Shown here: positions 51,731-60,798 of the stretch, one piece after another
How positions within the stretch are numbered: position 1 is the first letter of the stretch
How the letters are laid out: each line of letters begins with the position of its first letter
From: DASZBR01 sp033763845
Lineage (GTDB): Bacteria; Pseudomonadota; Gammaproteobacteria; DASZBR01
DNA: 64,000 bases
NCBI GenBank assembly: GCA_033763845.1
Contig: JANRJR010000070.1
Coordinates: 32,067 to 96,066, forward strand
Reading direction: 5' to 3'
Program-made: the position numbers and the translations under genes
Notes under the pieces: generated by a model
Databases searched by the model: none
The model's input: only the letters and a program-made list of their open reading frames with translations
Told to the model about the DNA's origin: nothing

Positions 51731-52393
51731 CTAAATTCCGAAGAGTTGACGCGTAACATTAATCAACAGTTGAACAGGGCCATGCAATAAAAATCCTAAT
51801 ATACCAGTAACAATCAAAAACAATAAAATAAATAATCCGTACGGTTCGGTTTTATCAAAATAATAGGATATTTTTCCGGGTAAAATACTCGAAATAACGC
51901 GGCCACCATCTAACGGTTGAATAGGCAATAAATTTAATACCAATAAAATGGCATTGACATACAAACCGATTTTTCCCATCGCATCAAACACCACACCGGC
52001 TGTAACGTGTTGTAACTCTAAATATAAACCGAATTTTGCAATCGCTGCCCACGTAAAGGCCATTAACAAATTCGACACCGGTCCTGCAGCAGCAACCAAT
52101 GCCATATCGCGTCGTTTATTCCGCAAATTACGCCAGGTAATTGGCACGGGTTTTGCCCAACCAAAAATAATTCCGCCCAACCAAACCGTTAACGCAGGAA
52201 GTAAAATTGTCCCAACGGGATCAATATGTTTAATAGGGTTTAATGTTAATCGACCTAATATTTTTGCAGTCGGGTCACCCAAACGAAAAGCCACCCATCC
52301 GTGCGCAACCTCATGAATAGTAATCGCGAATAACAGGGGAATTCCCCACAGCACAATCATTTGTGGCAAGGTAAATTGAATATTATCCAGCAT
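51731..52393 (-). CDS. M50-family site-2-type membrane metalloprotease
   Basis: About 220 residues from ATG 52393 (MLDNIQFTLPQMIVLWG). The longer reading from 52462 passes through the palindromic repeat and is unlikely. HExxH in ITIHEVAHGW and the second ligand motif NLLPIQPLDGGRV, with four to six membrane segments, mark the small S2P/M50B type lacking PDZ domains. Function in this organism unknown. Same strand as the dipeptidase, which follows at once. Confidence 0.9.
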   Translation of the reverse strand: MLDNIQFTLPQMIVLWGIPLLFAITIHEVAHGWVAFRLGDPTAKILGRLTLNPIKHIDPVGTILLPALTVWLGGIIFGWAKPVPITWRNLRNKRRDMALVAAAGPVSNLLMAFTWAAIAKFGLYLELQHVTAGVVFDAMGKIGLYVNAILLVLNLLPIQPLDGGRVISSILPGKISYYFDKTEPYGLFILLFLIVTGILGFLLHGPVQLLINVTRQLFGI

Positions 52394-52416
52394 GTTGTAT
52401 CCTCTTCGTTGTTTAA

Positions 52417-52468
52417 TTGTAGGGGCGAGGCCATGCCTCGTCCGGATGGGGCATTGCCCCATCCCTAC
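52417..52468. repeat. GC-rich palindromic repeat (copy 1, compound hairpin)
   Basis: Outer arms TGTAGGG (52417-52423) and CCCTACA (52462-52468) enclose two further hairpins: GGCGAGGC/GCCTCGTC around CAT, and GGATGGGG/CCCCATCC around CATTG. It lies between the divergent M50 and CoA-transferase genes. The first 23 nt are identical to 54147-54169. It resembles a REP-like mobile repeat. Confidence 0.85.
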
Positions 52469-52485
52469 ATTAGGAGATTATTTTT

Positions 52486-53139
52486 ATGGCACTAACCCGC
52501 GAACAAATTGCCGCACGCATCGCAAAAGAATTGCAAGACGGCGATTATATCAACTTAGGCATTGGAATACCCACGCTTGTCGCAAATTATGTACCTGCGG
52601 GCGTAAACATCATTCTTCAATCTGAAAATGGTTTATTGGGCATGGGTGAATTTCCCACCAAAGAAACAGTCGATCCTGATTTAATTAATGCTGGAAAACA
52701 AACCGTCACAGCCCTAAAAGGCGCGTCATATTTTTCATCGGCCGAAAGTTTCGCGATGATTCGTGGCGGCCATATTGATCTTACCGTTCTGGGTGCTTTT
52801 GAAGTCGACCAAGAAGGTAATATCGCGTCGTGGAAAATTCCGGGCAAAATGGTGAAAGGCATGGGTGGCGCCATGGACTTAGTCTCCAGCGCGAAAAACA
52901 TTATTGTTGCGATGCAACACGCCAACGACGGCAAATCCAAATTGCTCAAAAAATGCTCTCTTCCTCTAACCGGAGTAAATTGCGTTAAAAAAATCGTCAC
53001 AGATTTAGCGGTACTGGAAGTCAAAGACGGTGCGTTCCATTTGCTCGAACGGGCGCCGGGCGTGAGTATCGATGAAATCAAAAAAGTTACTGACGGGAAG
53101 CTGGTTGTCCTGGATGAGGTGCCGGAGATAAGGATATAA
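52486..53139 (+). CDS. scoB: 3-oxoacid CoA-transferase subunit B (orphan)
   Basis: 217 residues. Catalytic Glu in LQSENGLLGMG, glycine-rich INLGIGIPTLVANYV, IRGGHIDLTVLGAFEVDQ and MGGAMDLVSSAK are diagnostic of the B subunit of succinyl-CoA/acetoacetyl-CoA:3-oxoacid transferase. TTAGGAG precedes the ATG. The A subunit, normally adjacent upstream, is absent here: the upstream neighbour is a divergent protease and the downstream one is rfbB. The partner must be elsewhere or lost. Confidence 0.95.
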   Translation: MALTREQIAARIAKELQDGDYINLGIGIPTLVANYVPAGVNIILQSENGLLGMGEFPTKETVDPDLINAGKQTVTALKGASYFSSAESFAMIRGGHIDLTVLGAFEVDQEGNIASWKIPGKMVKGMGGAMDLVSSAKNIIVAMQHANDGKSKLLKKCSLPLTGVNCVKKIVTDLAVLEVKDGAFHLLERAPGVSIDEIKKVTDGKLVVLDEVPEIRI

Positions 53140-53177
53140 TTGGCCACATCTTATACCTTATATATAGGGAATAACCC

Positions 53178-54188
53178 TTGATTATTGTTACCGGCGGTGC
53201 AGGCTTCATTGGATCCAACTTCGTGTTGGATTGGCTTGCTCAGCACGATGAACCCATTATTAATATCGACAAACTGACCTATGCAGGTCATTTGGAAAAT
53301 CTCAAAACGGTGATCAATGATCCACGCCACACATTTGTTCAAGCAGATATTAATGATCGAAAAATTATCGAGGAGTTACTCAACAAACATTCTCCTCGCG
53401 CGATAATTCACTTTGCGGCAGAAAGCCATGTCGACCGTTCCATCACCGGACCTGCAGAGTTTATTCATACGAATATCTTGGGAACGTTTAATTTACTTGA
53501 AGCTGCCAGAAATTATACTCAACATAAATCAGATTTTAGATTTCTACATGTTTCAACTGATGAGGTATATGGATCATTAGGGGAACATGATCCTGCTTTT
53601 ACTGAAACAACCGCTTACGCACCCAACAGTCCGTACTCTGCATCCAAAGCCAGTTCCGATCATTTAGTACGCGCGTATTTTCATACGTATGGATTACCCG
53701 TATTAACAACGAATTGTTCAAATAACTATGGTCCTTATCAATATGGCGAAAAATTAATTCCGTTAATGATTCTCACCGCACTTCAACAAAAACCATTGCC
53801 CGTTTATGGCGACGGGAAAAATATTCGTGATTGGTTATATGTCAGCGATCATTGTTCGGCTATTCGAACCGTATTAGAAAAAGGAAAATTAGGTGAGGTT
53901 TATAATATTGGCGGAAACGCCGAGAAAAATAATCTTGATGTGGTTAATCAAATTTGTGAATTATTAGATGAAATCAAACCGCTAAAAAACAATTCATACA
54001 AAAATTTAATTTCTTTTGTGAAAGACAGACCCGGCCATGATCGACGCTATGCGATTGATTCCAGCAAAATTCAAACAGAGTTAGGTTGGTCGCCGAAAGA
54101 AAATTTTGATTCAGGGATCAGAAAAACCATTAAATGGTATCTTAACTGTAGGGGCGAGGCCATGCCTCGCCCGAAGGAAAAATTATGA
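53178..54188 (+). CDS. rfbB: dTDP-glucose 4,6-dehydratase
   Basis: 336 residues. NAD-binding TGGAGFIGSNF (5-15), HFAAESHVDRSI, STDEVYG with T127-D128-E129, and YSASK (Y153, K157) are the RmlB signature. It converts dTDP-glucose to dTDP-4-keto-6-deoxyglucose. The start is TTG at 53178: an in-frame stop lies two codons upstream and AGGGA sits 8 nt before it. The last ~12 codons (CRGEAMPRPKEKL) come from a palindromic repeat at 54147-54173, so the native C-terminus seems to have been replaced. It overlaps rfbA by 4 nt. Confidence 0.95.
   Translation: MIIVTGGAGFIGSNFVLDWLAQHDEPIINIDKLTYAGHLENLKTVINDPRHTFVQADINDRKIIEELLNKHSPRAIIHFAAESHVDRSITGPAEFIHTNILGTFNLLEAARNYTQHKSDFRFLHVSTDEVYGSLGEHDPAFTETTAYAPNSPYSASKASSDHLVRAYFHTYGLPVLTTNCSNNYGPYQYGEKLIPLMILTALQQKPLPVYGDGKNIRDWLYVSDHCSAIRTVLEKGKLGEVYNIGGNAEKNNLDVVNQICELLDEIKPLKNNSYKNLISFVKDRPGHDRRYAIDSSKIQTELGWSPKENFDSGIRKTIKWYLNCRGEAMPRPKEKL
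54147..54173 (+). repeat. GC-rich palindromic repeat (copy 2) inside the rfbB coding end
   Basis: GGGCGAGGC (54152-54160), CAT, GCCTCGCCC (54164-54172): perfect 9-bp arms. 54147-54169 is identical to 52417-52439. It is read in frame as the end of RfbB, and the Shine-Dalgarno AAGGA of rfbA lies immediately after it. Confidence 0.88.
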
Positions 54189-55060
54189 AAGGGATTATTT
54201 TAGCCGGAGGCTCCGGCACACGCTTATATCCCGTCACACAAGCCGTCTCAAAACAATTATTACCCATCTACGATAAACCCATGATTTACTATCCGTTAAC
54301 AACACTCATGTTAGCTGGAATAAAAGATATTTTAATTATCTCAACACCTGAAGACACTCCTCGATTCGAGCAATTACTCAAAAACGGGAAACAATGGGGC
54401 ATTAATTTACAATACGCCATTCAACCTTCACCCGATGGCTTAGCACAGGCTTTTATTATTGGTGAAAAGTTTATTGGTAAAGATCACTGCTGCTTAATTT
54501 TAGGCGACAATATTTTTTACGGCCATGATCTCACCGAGCAATTATCTCAGGCTTCCAAGAAAAAAACTGGCGCTACAGTATTTGCCTATGCTGTCAGCGA
54601 TCCGGAAAGATATGGCGTTGTCGAATTCAATAAAAATGGCCAAGCCATTAGCCTTGAAGAAAAACCTAAAAGTCCTAAATCACATTTTGCTGTGACGGGA
54701 TTATATTTTTATGACAACCAAGTTATTAATATCGCAAAATCATTAAAACCATCTGCCCGCGGCGAATTGGAAATTACGGATGTAAACCAGTATTATCTTT
54801 CGCACAATCAATTAGATGTCGTCACGATGGGTAGAGGTCATGCATGGTTAGATACGGGCACGCATGACTCGATGCTGGATGCCAGTTTCTTTGTTGAAAC
54901 CATCGAAAAGCGTCAGGGCTTAAAAATCGCCTGCCCAGAAGAAGTCGCTTACCGAATGAAATACATTACAAAAGAGCAATTAGAACATCTTGCTGAACCG
55001 TTTTTGAAAAGCGGATACGGCAAATACTTAATGGATATTGTACGTGCAGAAATCGACTAA
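54185..55060 (+). CDS. rfbA: Glucose-1-phosphate thymidylyltransferase
   Basis: 291 residues, the full RmlA length. Nucleotide-binding GGSGTRLYPVT (8-18), QLLPIYDKPMIYYPL, LILGDNIFYG and GHAWLDTGTHDSML are family signatures. It makes dTDP-glucose for RfbB. The start overlaps the rfbB stop (ATGA). No rfbC/rfbD are in the window, so the keto-sugar either goes to rhamnose through distant genes or to another dTDP-sugar. Confidence 0.97.
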   Translation: MKGIILAGGSGTRLYPVTQAVSKQLLPIYDKPMIYYPLTTLMLAGIKDILIISTPEDTPRFEQLLKNGKQWGINLQYAIQPSPDGLAQAFIIGEKFIGKDHCCLILGDNIFYGHDLTEQLSQASKKKTGATVFAYAVSDPERYGVVEFNKNGQAISLEEKPKSPKSHFAVTGLYFYDNQVINIAKSLKPSARGELEITDVNQYYLSHNQLDVVTMGRGHAWLDTGTHDSMLDASFFVETIEKRQGLKIACPEEVAYRMKYITKEQLEHLAEPFLKSGYGKYLMDIVRAEID

Positions 55061-55871
55061 AATACTTTACGACTCTAGCAAACGCGGCATTCCTCTGATT
55101 GAAGAGTTTAAAGAATTAGTGCGCTACAAAGATTTACTTCAAATCTTGATCATCAACAATATTAAATCCCGCTATAAACGCTCTACATTTGGTGTCGTGT
55201 GGACCATGCTAAATCCATTGTTATACATGACGGTAATGACCATTGCGTTCTCGCATTTGTTACGATTCGAAATTGCGAATTATCCCGTATATTTATTGAC
55301 GGGATTGATTGCTTGGAATTTCTTTTCACAAACCACCACACAAGCCATGGGAACGTTATTACTGAGCGGCGCTTTATTTAAACGCATTTATATTCCACGC
55401 GCCATTTTTGCAGTTGCAGCTGTTGGAAGTGGTGTGATCAATTTATTTTTATCTTGTATTCCGCTGTTATTAATTATGTTACTGACACACCAACCGCTTT
55501 ATATGACGTGGTGGTTTGTGCCCATTTCAATTTTAATTTTAGCGGGAATTTCGTTAGGCGTATCACTGATACTTTCAATGATTGCGATTTTCTTTGCGGA
55601 TATTATGGATTTATATCAAATTCTCCTACAAGCGACATTTTATCTAACGCCGATTATGTATCCCGAAACAGTATTACCTGCAAAAATTCAGCATTATATT
55701 GTGTTAAACCCAATTTATGATGTCGTCAGGGTATTTCGCAATCCTGTATATGATGGCCATTTACCATCGTTTTATGCATTATGCGCAGCATTAATTTCAA
55801 CGTTTGCGGTGTTATGTTTTGGTTGGTGGTTTTTCACCCGCAAAGCGGATCAAATTTCATATCGAGTATAA
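55038..55871 (+). CDS. wzm: ABC-2 type polysaccharide export permease (Wzm-like)
   Basis: 277 residues, six membrane segments. INNIKSRYKRSTFGVVWTML and NPLLYMTVMTIAFSHLL are the signature of O-antigen/teichoic acid exporter permeases, as is the YLTPIMYP segment. It starts inside the end of rfbA (TTG 55038 or GTG 55044). With the ATPase that follows, it exports the undecaprenol-linked polysaccharide. Confidence 0.93.
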   Translation: MYVQKSTKILYDSSKRGIPLIEEFKELVRYKDLLQILIINNIKSRYKRSTFGVVWTMLNPLLYMTVMTIAFSHLLRFEIANYPVYLLTGLIAWNFFSQTTTQAMGTLLLSGALFKRIYIPRAIFAVAAVGSGVINLFLSCIPLLLIMLLTHQPLYMTWWFVPISILILAGISLGVSLILSMIAIFFADIMDLYQILLQATFYLTPIMYPETVLPAKIQHYIVLNPIYDVVRVFRNPVYDGHLPSFYALCAALISTFAVLCFGWWFFTRKADQISYRV

Positions 55872-55873
55872 CC

Positions 55874-56629
55874 ATGGACCCCATGATTCAGCTTGAAAAT
55901 GTTTCAGTTCACTATCAAATCCCAAATCTTAAAATTACATCCGTAAAAGAATATATTATTAAGTTATTACAGCGCAAAATGTCATACCATCAATTTCATG
56001 CACTCAACAAGGTTTCTCTTGATATTCATGCGGGCGAAGTATTTGGCGTGATTGGCCACAATGGTGCCGGCAAAAGTACACTATTGAAAGTCATTGCGCG
56101 TGTGTTACGTCCTACTAAAGGTCGCGTAATATTACGGGGAAATATTTCTCCACTGTTAGAATTGGGTGGTGGATTTGATCCCGAATTAACCGGTCGTGAA
56201 AATATTTTCCTAAACAGTGCCATTTTGGGATTCTCAAAAAAAGATATTAAAGCGAGATTCGACAGGATTGTTGCGTTTGCAGAACTAGCAGAATTCATTG
56301 ATACACCCGTTCGAAATTATTCAACGGGTATGATTAGCCGATTAGGCTTTTCAGTTGCAACGGATGTTCAACCTGAAATTTTAATCGTTGATGAAGTATT
56401 ATCCGTCGGCGACAGTGATTTTCAAAAACGCTGCTCTGATCGAATCAATCAATTCCGCAAAAATGGCACGACAATATTATTAGTTTCACATGATTTAGAT
56501 ACTGTGCAAAAAATATGTGATCGGGTGGGGTGGATGGAGCAGGGGAAACTAAATGCCGTTGGGAACGCAAGCGATATTATCGCTAAATATCATGCAAGGC
56601 TAAAACATGAAAACCTACCTAAAGAATAA
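55874..56629 (+). CDS. wzt: Polysaccharide export ABC ATPase (Wzt-like)
   Basis: About 251 residues from ATG 55874, 2 nt after the permease stop; an alternative ATG is at 55883. Walker A GVIGHNGAGKSTLLKVI, LLELGGGFDPELTGRENIFL, signature NYSTGMISRLGFSVA and Walker B EILIVDEVLSVGD. It belongs to the short class without the C-terminal glycan-binding domain, so chain length is probably not read by this protein. It overlaps the next gene by 23 nt. Confidence 0.94.
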   Translation: MDPMIQLENVSVHYQIPNLKITSVKEYIIKLLQRKMSYHQFHALNKVSLDIHAGEVFGVIGHNGAGKSTLLKVIARVLRPTKGRVILRGNISPLLELGGGFDPELTGRENIFLNSAILGFSKKDIKARFDRIVAFAELAEFIDTPVRNYSTGMISRLGFSVATDVQPEILIVDEVLSVGDSDFQKRCSDRINQFRKNGTTILLVSHDLDTVQKICDRVGWMEQGKLNAVGNASDIIAKYHARLKHENLPKE

Positions 56630-58646
56630 ACTTCGTATCATCTATCATCGCCTACCATTACCACTTAAAATAAAGCGTTTACTCAAAACGTTTGTCTATA
56701 ACACCATTGCTCTCCCACGCTATTTTTTTTCTTATGTAAAACGGCACAAGCCACCTTTTCCTTTACTCCCCAACAATAAAGATTTTTCAGATGTATTTAT
56801 TTTCTCAGTAATCGAATGGTCTTTTCGTTTTCAACGACCTCAACACTTTTCTAAGGAACTTGCAAAAAAAGGTTATAGAGTTTTTTATATTTCCAGCGTG
56901 TTTGAAACCAATATAAAACCAGGCTTTTCAGCAAAAAAACTTGACGAAAAACTTCCACTTTATGAAATTAAACTATTCAGTTCTGCACCCATTTTCATTT
57001 ATCAGCATGAACTAAAAACTAGAGAACTTCAGCAAATCAAACGAGGATTAAAAAGCCTGATCGAATGGACAGAAAATGACGCCAAAATATTAAGTCTCGT
57101 CAACCACCCTTTTTGGACTGAAATAGCGCTGTCTTTACCAAACAGTGAACTCATTTATGACTGCATGGATCATCACGCAGGCTTTGGAAATATAGATGAT
57201 TTCATGATTGCATTAGAAAAAAAATTACTTCTTAAATCAACGATTGTATTAACCAGCTCTCAAAAATTATTTGAAGAAGGTTCTTCAGTCAACTCTTCTG
57301 TTGTCTTAATTCGAAATGCCACTGAATTTGATCATTTTAAAAATCAGCCTGCAGATATTTTTTTGGACTCTGATAAACGAAAAATTATTGGTTACTACGG
57401 GGCAATTGCAGATTGGTTCGATGTTAGCTTAGTTGGATACATAGCTCAGCGTTTTCCAGATGCCTTAATCCTACTGGTTGGTGATGATACAATAGGAGCA
57501 AAATCAAAACTCAGCCAGTACACAAACATTCAATTTACGGGTGAAGTTAGCTATCAAAAACTACCTTATTATTTGCATGCTTTTGATGTCTGCTTGATTC
57601 CCTTTTTAATTAACCCGCTGACGGAAGCCACAAATCCAGTCAAAGTTTATGAGTATTTAAGCGCAGGGAAACCCGTCGTTTCTGTTAATCTTCCAGAGCT
57701 ACGTGAACTTTCAGAGCATGTTTCAATCGGAAATACCCCAAATGATTTTATTGAACACATAAAAAATTATTTTCATAACCCAGGAGATACCAAGTCTCGT
57801 CAATTTTTTGCATCACAACAAACTTGGGAATCACGCATTGGTATTTTTGAAAAAACACTTCACACACTTAAACGCCCTTTCGTTAGTGTTATTATTTTAA
57901 CGCACAACAATCTGACGCTTACACAAAAATGCATCGAAAGCATTGAGCGCTATACACAATATCCAGCCATTGAAATTATCATCGTGGATAATGCATCAAC
58001 CGACGGTACTCGCGATTATCTACAAGCTCTAAGCACTCCCTACAAAATTATTTTAAACAACGAAAACAAAGGCTTTTCCGCTGGAAATAACATTGGAATT
58101 CTAGCCGCTCGTGGAGACTATCTCGTTCTTTTAAATAACGATACAACCGTCACACCGGGTTGGCTTCTTACGCTTTTAAATCATTGCACACGGAACCCAG
58201 AAATTGGGCTGTTAGGCCCAATGACCGACAATATTGGAAATGAGGCAAAAATTGACTTAACCTCTATCATTCCATCCCAAAAAGAACACACTATAAAACA
58301 AGAAATGTTGGCACACATGGGTGAGTTAATGCCTCTTAAAACGCTGGCTTTTTTCTGTGTCATGATCCCCCACAAAATTATTAGGGAAGTTGGATTACTG
58401 GATGAGCAATTTGGCTTAGGTTTTTTTGAAGATGACGATTATTGCAAAAGAGTCAGAGTATCTGGATATCAGATACAATGCGCACGAGATGTTTTTGTGC
58501 ACCACCATCTTTCTGCTTCATTTGATAAAATGACCACTAAAGCACGCGAAGCACTTTTTCAAAAAAATAAAATACTATTTGAAAAAAAATGGGGGGCATG
58601 GGAAGGGCATTCCCACAAAAAAAATGAGGATTCTTTGCAAACATGA
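56607..58646 (+). CDS. Two-domain glycosyltransferase (GT4-like plus GT2)
   Basis: 679 residues. N-terminal ~400: GT-B fold of GT4 type with WSFRFQRPQHFS, IIGYYGAIADWFD and VKVYEYLSAGKPVVS. C-terminal ~280: GT2 with VSVIILTHNNLTLTQKCIES, IIVDNASTDGTRDYL, NKGFSAGNNIG and a metal-binding LLNNDTTV. It likely adds two different sugars to the O-chain. The N-terminal domain is paralogous to the protein at 59.7 kb. Neighbours overlap by 23 and 4 nt. Confidence 0.88.
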   Translation: MKTYLKNKLRIIYHRLPLPLKIKRLLKTFVYNTIALPRYFFSYVKRHKPPFPLLPNNKDFSDVFIFSVIEWSFRFQRPQHFSKELAKKGYRVFYISSVFETNIKPGFSAKKLDEKLPLYEIKLFSSAPIFIYQHELKTRELQQIKRGLKSLIEWTENDAKILSLVNHPFWTEIALSLPNSELIYDCMDHHAGFGNIDDFMIALEKKLLLKSTIVLTSSQKLFEEGSSVNSSVVLIRNATEFDHFKNQPADIFLDSDKRKIIGYYGAIADWFDVSLVGYIAQRFPDALILLVGDDTIGAKSKLSQYTNIQFTGEVSYQKLPYYLHAFDVCLIPFLINPLTEATNPVKVYEYLSAGKPVVSVNLPELRELSEHVSIGNTPNDFIEHIKNYFHNPGDTKSRQFFASQQTWESRIGIFEKTLHTLKRPFVSVIILTHNNLTLTQKCIESIERYTQYPAIEIIIVDNASTDGTRDYLQALSTPYKIILNNENKGFSAGNNIGILAARGDYLVLLNNDTTVTPGWLLTLLNHCTRNPEIGLLGPMTDNIGNEAKIDLTSIIPSQKEHTIKQEMLAHMGELMPLKTLAFFCVMIPHKIIREVGLLDEQFGLGFFEDDDYCKRVRVSGYQIQCARDVFVHHHLSASFDKMTTKAREALFQKNKILFEKKWGAWEGHSHKKNEDSLQT

Positions 58647-59740
58647 AAACCATTCTCTGTATTATTGGAACAAGACCCGAAGTCATTAAAATGGCGCCCG
58701 TAATATTAGCGCTTAAAAAAGAAGCTTGGGCAAACGTCAGAATTTTAATCACCGCACAACATCGTGAACTATTAGATCAAATGATGGAAATATTTGGGCT
58801 CTCTGCAGACATTGATTTAAATATCATGACAGAAAATCAAAAGCTTCCTGAGCTGACCTCACGCTTGATTTCTAAACTAGATCAACTCTACCAAGCAGAA
58901 AAACCGGAGCTAGTCATTGCACAAGGCGATACTACAACCGTGTTTACTGCAGCTTTATTAAGTTTTTACTATCAAATTCCTTTTGGGCATGTCGAAGCGG
59001 GATTACGCACTCACAATATTTATTATCCTTTTCCTGAAGAAGCCAACAGGCGATTAGTTGCACCGTTGGCGCATTTTAATTTTGCGCCTACAGAAACTGC
59101 TAAAAAAGCACTACAGCAAGAAAACATCTCAGAAGAGACCATTTTTGTGACGGGCAACACCGTTATTGACAGTTTACACATGATGCTTAAACAAAAACCA
59201 ATGCACGATCTTGCATTGGACAAAAATAAGAAATTAATTTTGGTGACTGCGCACCGTCGTGAAAACTTTGGTGACCGTTTTTTAAATATCTGTCGAGCAC
59301 TCAAAAAAATAGTCGATGAAACTGAAGACACTCAAATTGTTTATCCCGTTCATCCTAATCCCAACGTCTATGATATTGCACACCGGGAGCTAGGAAATCA
59401 CCCTAAGATTTTCCTTACAAAACCATTGGATTATCTACCTTTTTTAGCACTAATGAGCGAGTGCTATTGCCTGCTAACCGATTCCGGCGGCATACAAGAA
59501 GAAGGGCCTGCGCTAGGAAAACCTGTCTTAGTATTACGCGATGAAACAGAACGCCCAGAAGCTGTTGAAGCTGGCGTCGTAAAATTGGTCGGAACAAAAA
59601 CAGAAAACATTTTTCACGAAGCACAAAAATTACTGACAGATAAAAAATATTACCAATCTATCGCAAAAGGCGTATCACCGTATGGTGATGGTCACGCTGC
59701 TGAACGTATTGTGGCTATTTTGAAAAAGGCGCTAACCTGA
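58643..59740 (+). CDS. wecB: UDP-N-acetylglucosamine 2-epimerase
   Basis: 365 residues, normal length. IIGTRPEVIKMAPVI, VIAQGDTTTVFTAAL, GHVEAGLRTHN, FPEEANRRL, VTAHRRENFG and LTDSGGIQEEGPALGKPVL are all WecB/MnaA signatures. It makes UDP-ManNAc for the surface polysaccharide. No wecC dehydrogenase is adjacent. It overlaps the gene before by 4 nt and the gene after by 1 nt. Confidence 0.97.
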   Translation: MKTILCIIGTRPEVIKMAPVILALKKEAWANVRILITAQHRELLDQMMEIFGLSADIDLNIMTENQKLPELTSRLISKLDQLYQAEKPELVIAQGDTTTVFTAALLSFYYQIPFGHVEAGLRTHNIYYPFPEEANRRLVAPLAHFNFAPTETAKKALQQENISEETIFVTGNTVIDSLHMMLKQKPMHDLALDKNKKLILVTAHRRENFGDRFLNICRALKKIVDETEDTQIVYPVHPNPNVYDIAHRELGNHPKIFLTKPLDYLPFLALMSECYCLLTDSGGIQEEGPALGKPVLVLRDETERPEAVEAGVVKLVGTKTENIFHEAQKLLTDKKYYQSIAKGVSPYGDGHAAERIVAILKKALT

Positions 59741-60798
59741 TGCGTTTACTCTACTTTTCACCCGTTCACTGGGATAGTTATTACCAACGCCCGCATTACA
59801 TGACTCAATATTTTCTTGAAAAAAACTCAAACAATAAAGTTATCTGGGTTAACCCCTACCCCAATCGTTTTCCAAATCTGATGGATTTTATTAACAAAAG
59901 ACCTAAGTCTCCTAAACTAACGCCTAGATTACCCAATCTCCAGATTATTTCATTATCTGCGCTACCTGTTGAGCCTTTACCTGGGAGCGAACACATAAAC
60001 TTTCAATTATTTTGGAAAAAGCATTGGAACATTTTTAAAGAAATTTCTCATATCGGCATAGGTCGACCCAGCAAATTTGCGCTAATGGCTTTAAACCGTC
60101 TTCAGCACCAAATTAGCTTTTATGATGCGATGGATGATTTTCCTGAATTTTATCGAGGCTTGTCTCGACTCTCTATGCGACGCGTTGAACAAAAAGTCGC
60201 ATCGCATGTAAACAAAGTTTTCGTATCTTCGACTGCGCTAGCAAAAAAATTTCCACGCGCTACCAAAATACTCAACGCTTATAACATGCAAACATTACCA
60301 GAGGCTCAACCGTCACGCTCAGGCATTTTTGGATTTGTAGGCTCTATCGGGCAATGGTTTGATTGGGAGATTGTTCTCACGCTTGCTAAAGCGCTTCCAA
60401 ATAACACTATAAGACTGATCGGGCCCTGTTTTATACCTTGTCCTGAAGCGTTACCTAAAAATATCGAAATGCTTCCGGAATGCTCTCAACCTGAAGCCGT
60501 CGAGCACATTAAGCAATTCCACGTCGGCTTAATTCCTTTCAAACAAAATACACTCACTGAAGGCATCGATCCAATTAAATATTATGAATACCGCGCGATG
60601 GGATTACCCATTTTATCGACACGATTTGGTGAAATGCAGTATCGTAAAACAGAACCTGGCGTTTATTTCATGAATACTCAAAACATTCAAGAAAGTGCTA
60701 CAAAAGCATTAGCATTTGAGTCCTCATCAACCATTATTCAGAATTTTAGATCTCAAAATGATTGGAAAGAACGGTTCAACCAGTGTGAAATTTTATGA
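59740..60798 (+). CDS. GT4-like glycosyltransferase
   Basis: 352 residues. YYQRPHYMTQYF, YDAMDDFPEFYRG, GFVGSIGQWFDWEIV, VGLIPFKQNTLTEGIDPIKY and YEYRAMGLPILST align with the N-terminal domain of the 679-residue enzyme at 56.6 kb, so the two are paralogues. The EG...YYEYRAMG segment is the nucleotide-sugar-binding loop. The ATG overlaps the wecB stop by 1 nt. Confidence 0.85.
   Translation: MRLLYFSPVHWDSYYQRPHYMTQYFLEKNSNNKVIWVNPYPNRFPNLMDFINKRPKSPKLTPRLPNLQIISLSALPVEPLPGSEHINFQLFWKKHWNIFKEISHIGIGRPSKFALMALNRLQHQISFYDAMDDFPEFYRGLSRLSMRRVEQKVASHVNKVFVSSTALAKKFPRATKILNAYNMQTLPEAQPSRSGIFGFVGSIGQWFDWEIVLTLAKALPNNTIRLIGPCFIPCPEALPKNIEMLPECSQPEAVEHIKQFHVGLIPFKQNTLTEGIDPIKYYEYRAMGLPILSTRFGEMQYRKTEPGVYFMNTQNIQESATKALAFESSSTIIQNFRSQNDWKERFNQCEIL

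Noticed and set aside
52617..53147. 176-codon minus-strand ORF opposite scoB
   Set aside because: Shadow of a well-conserved enzyme gene; no independent support.
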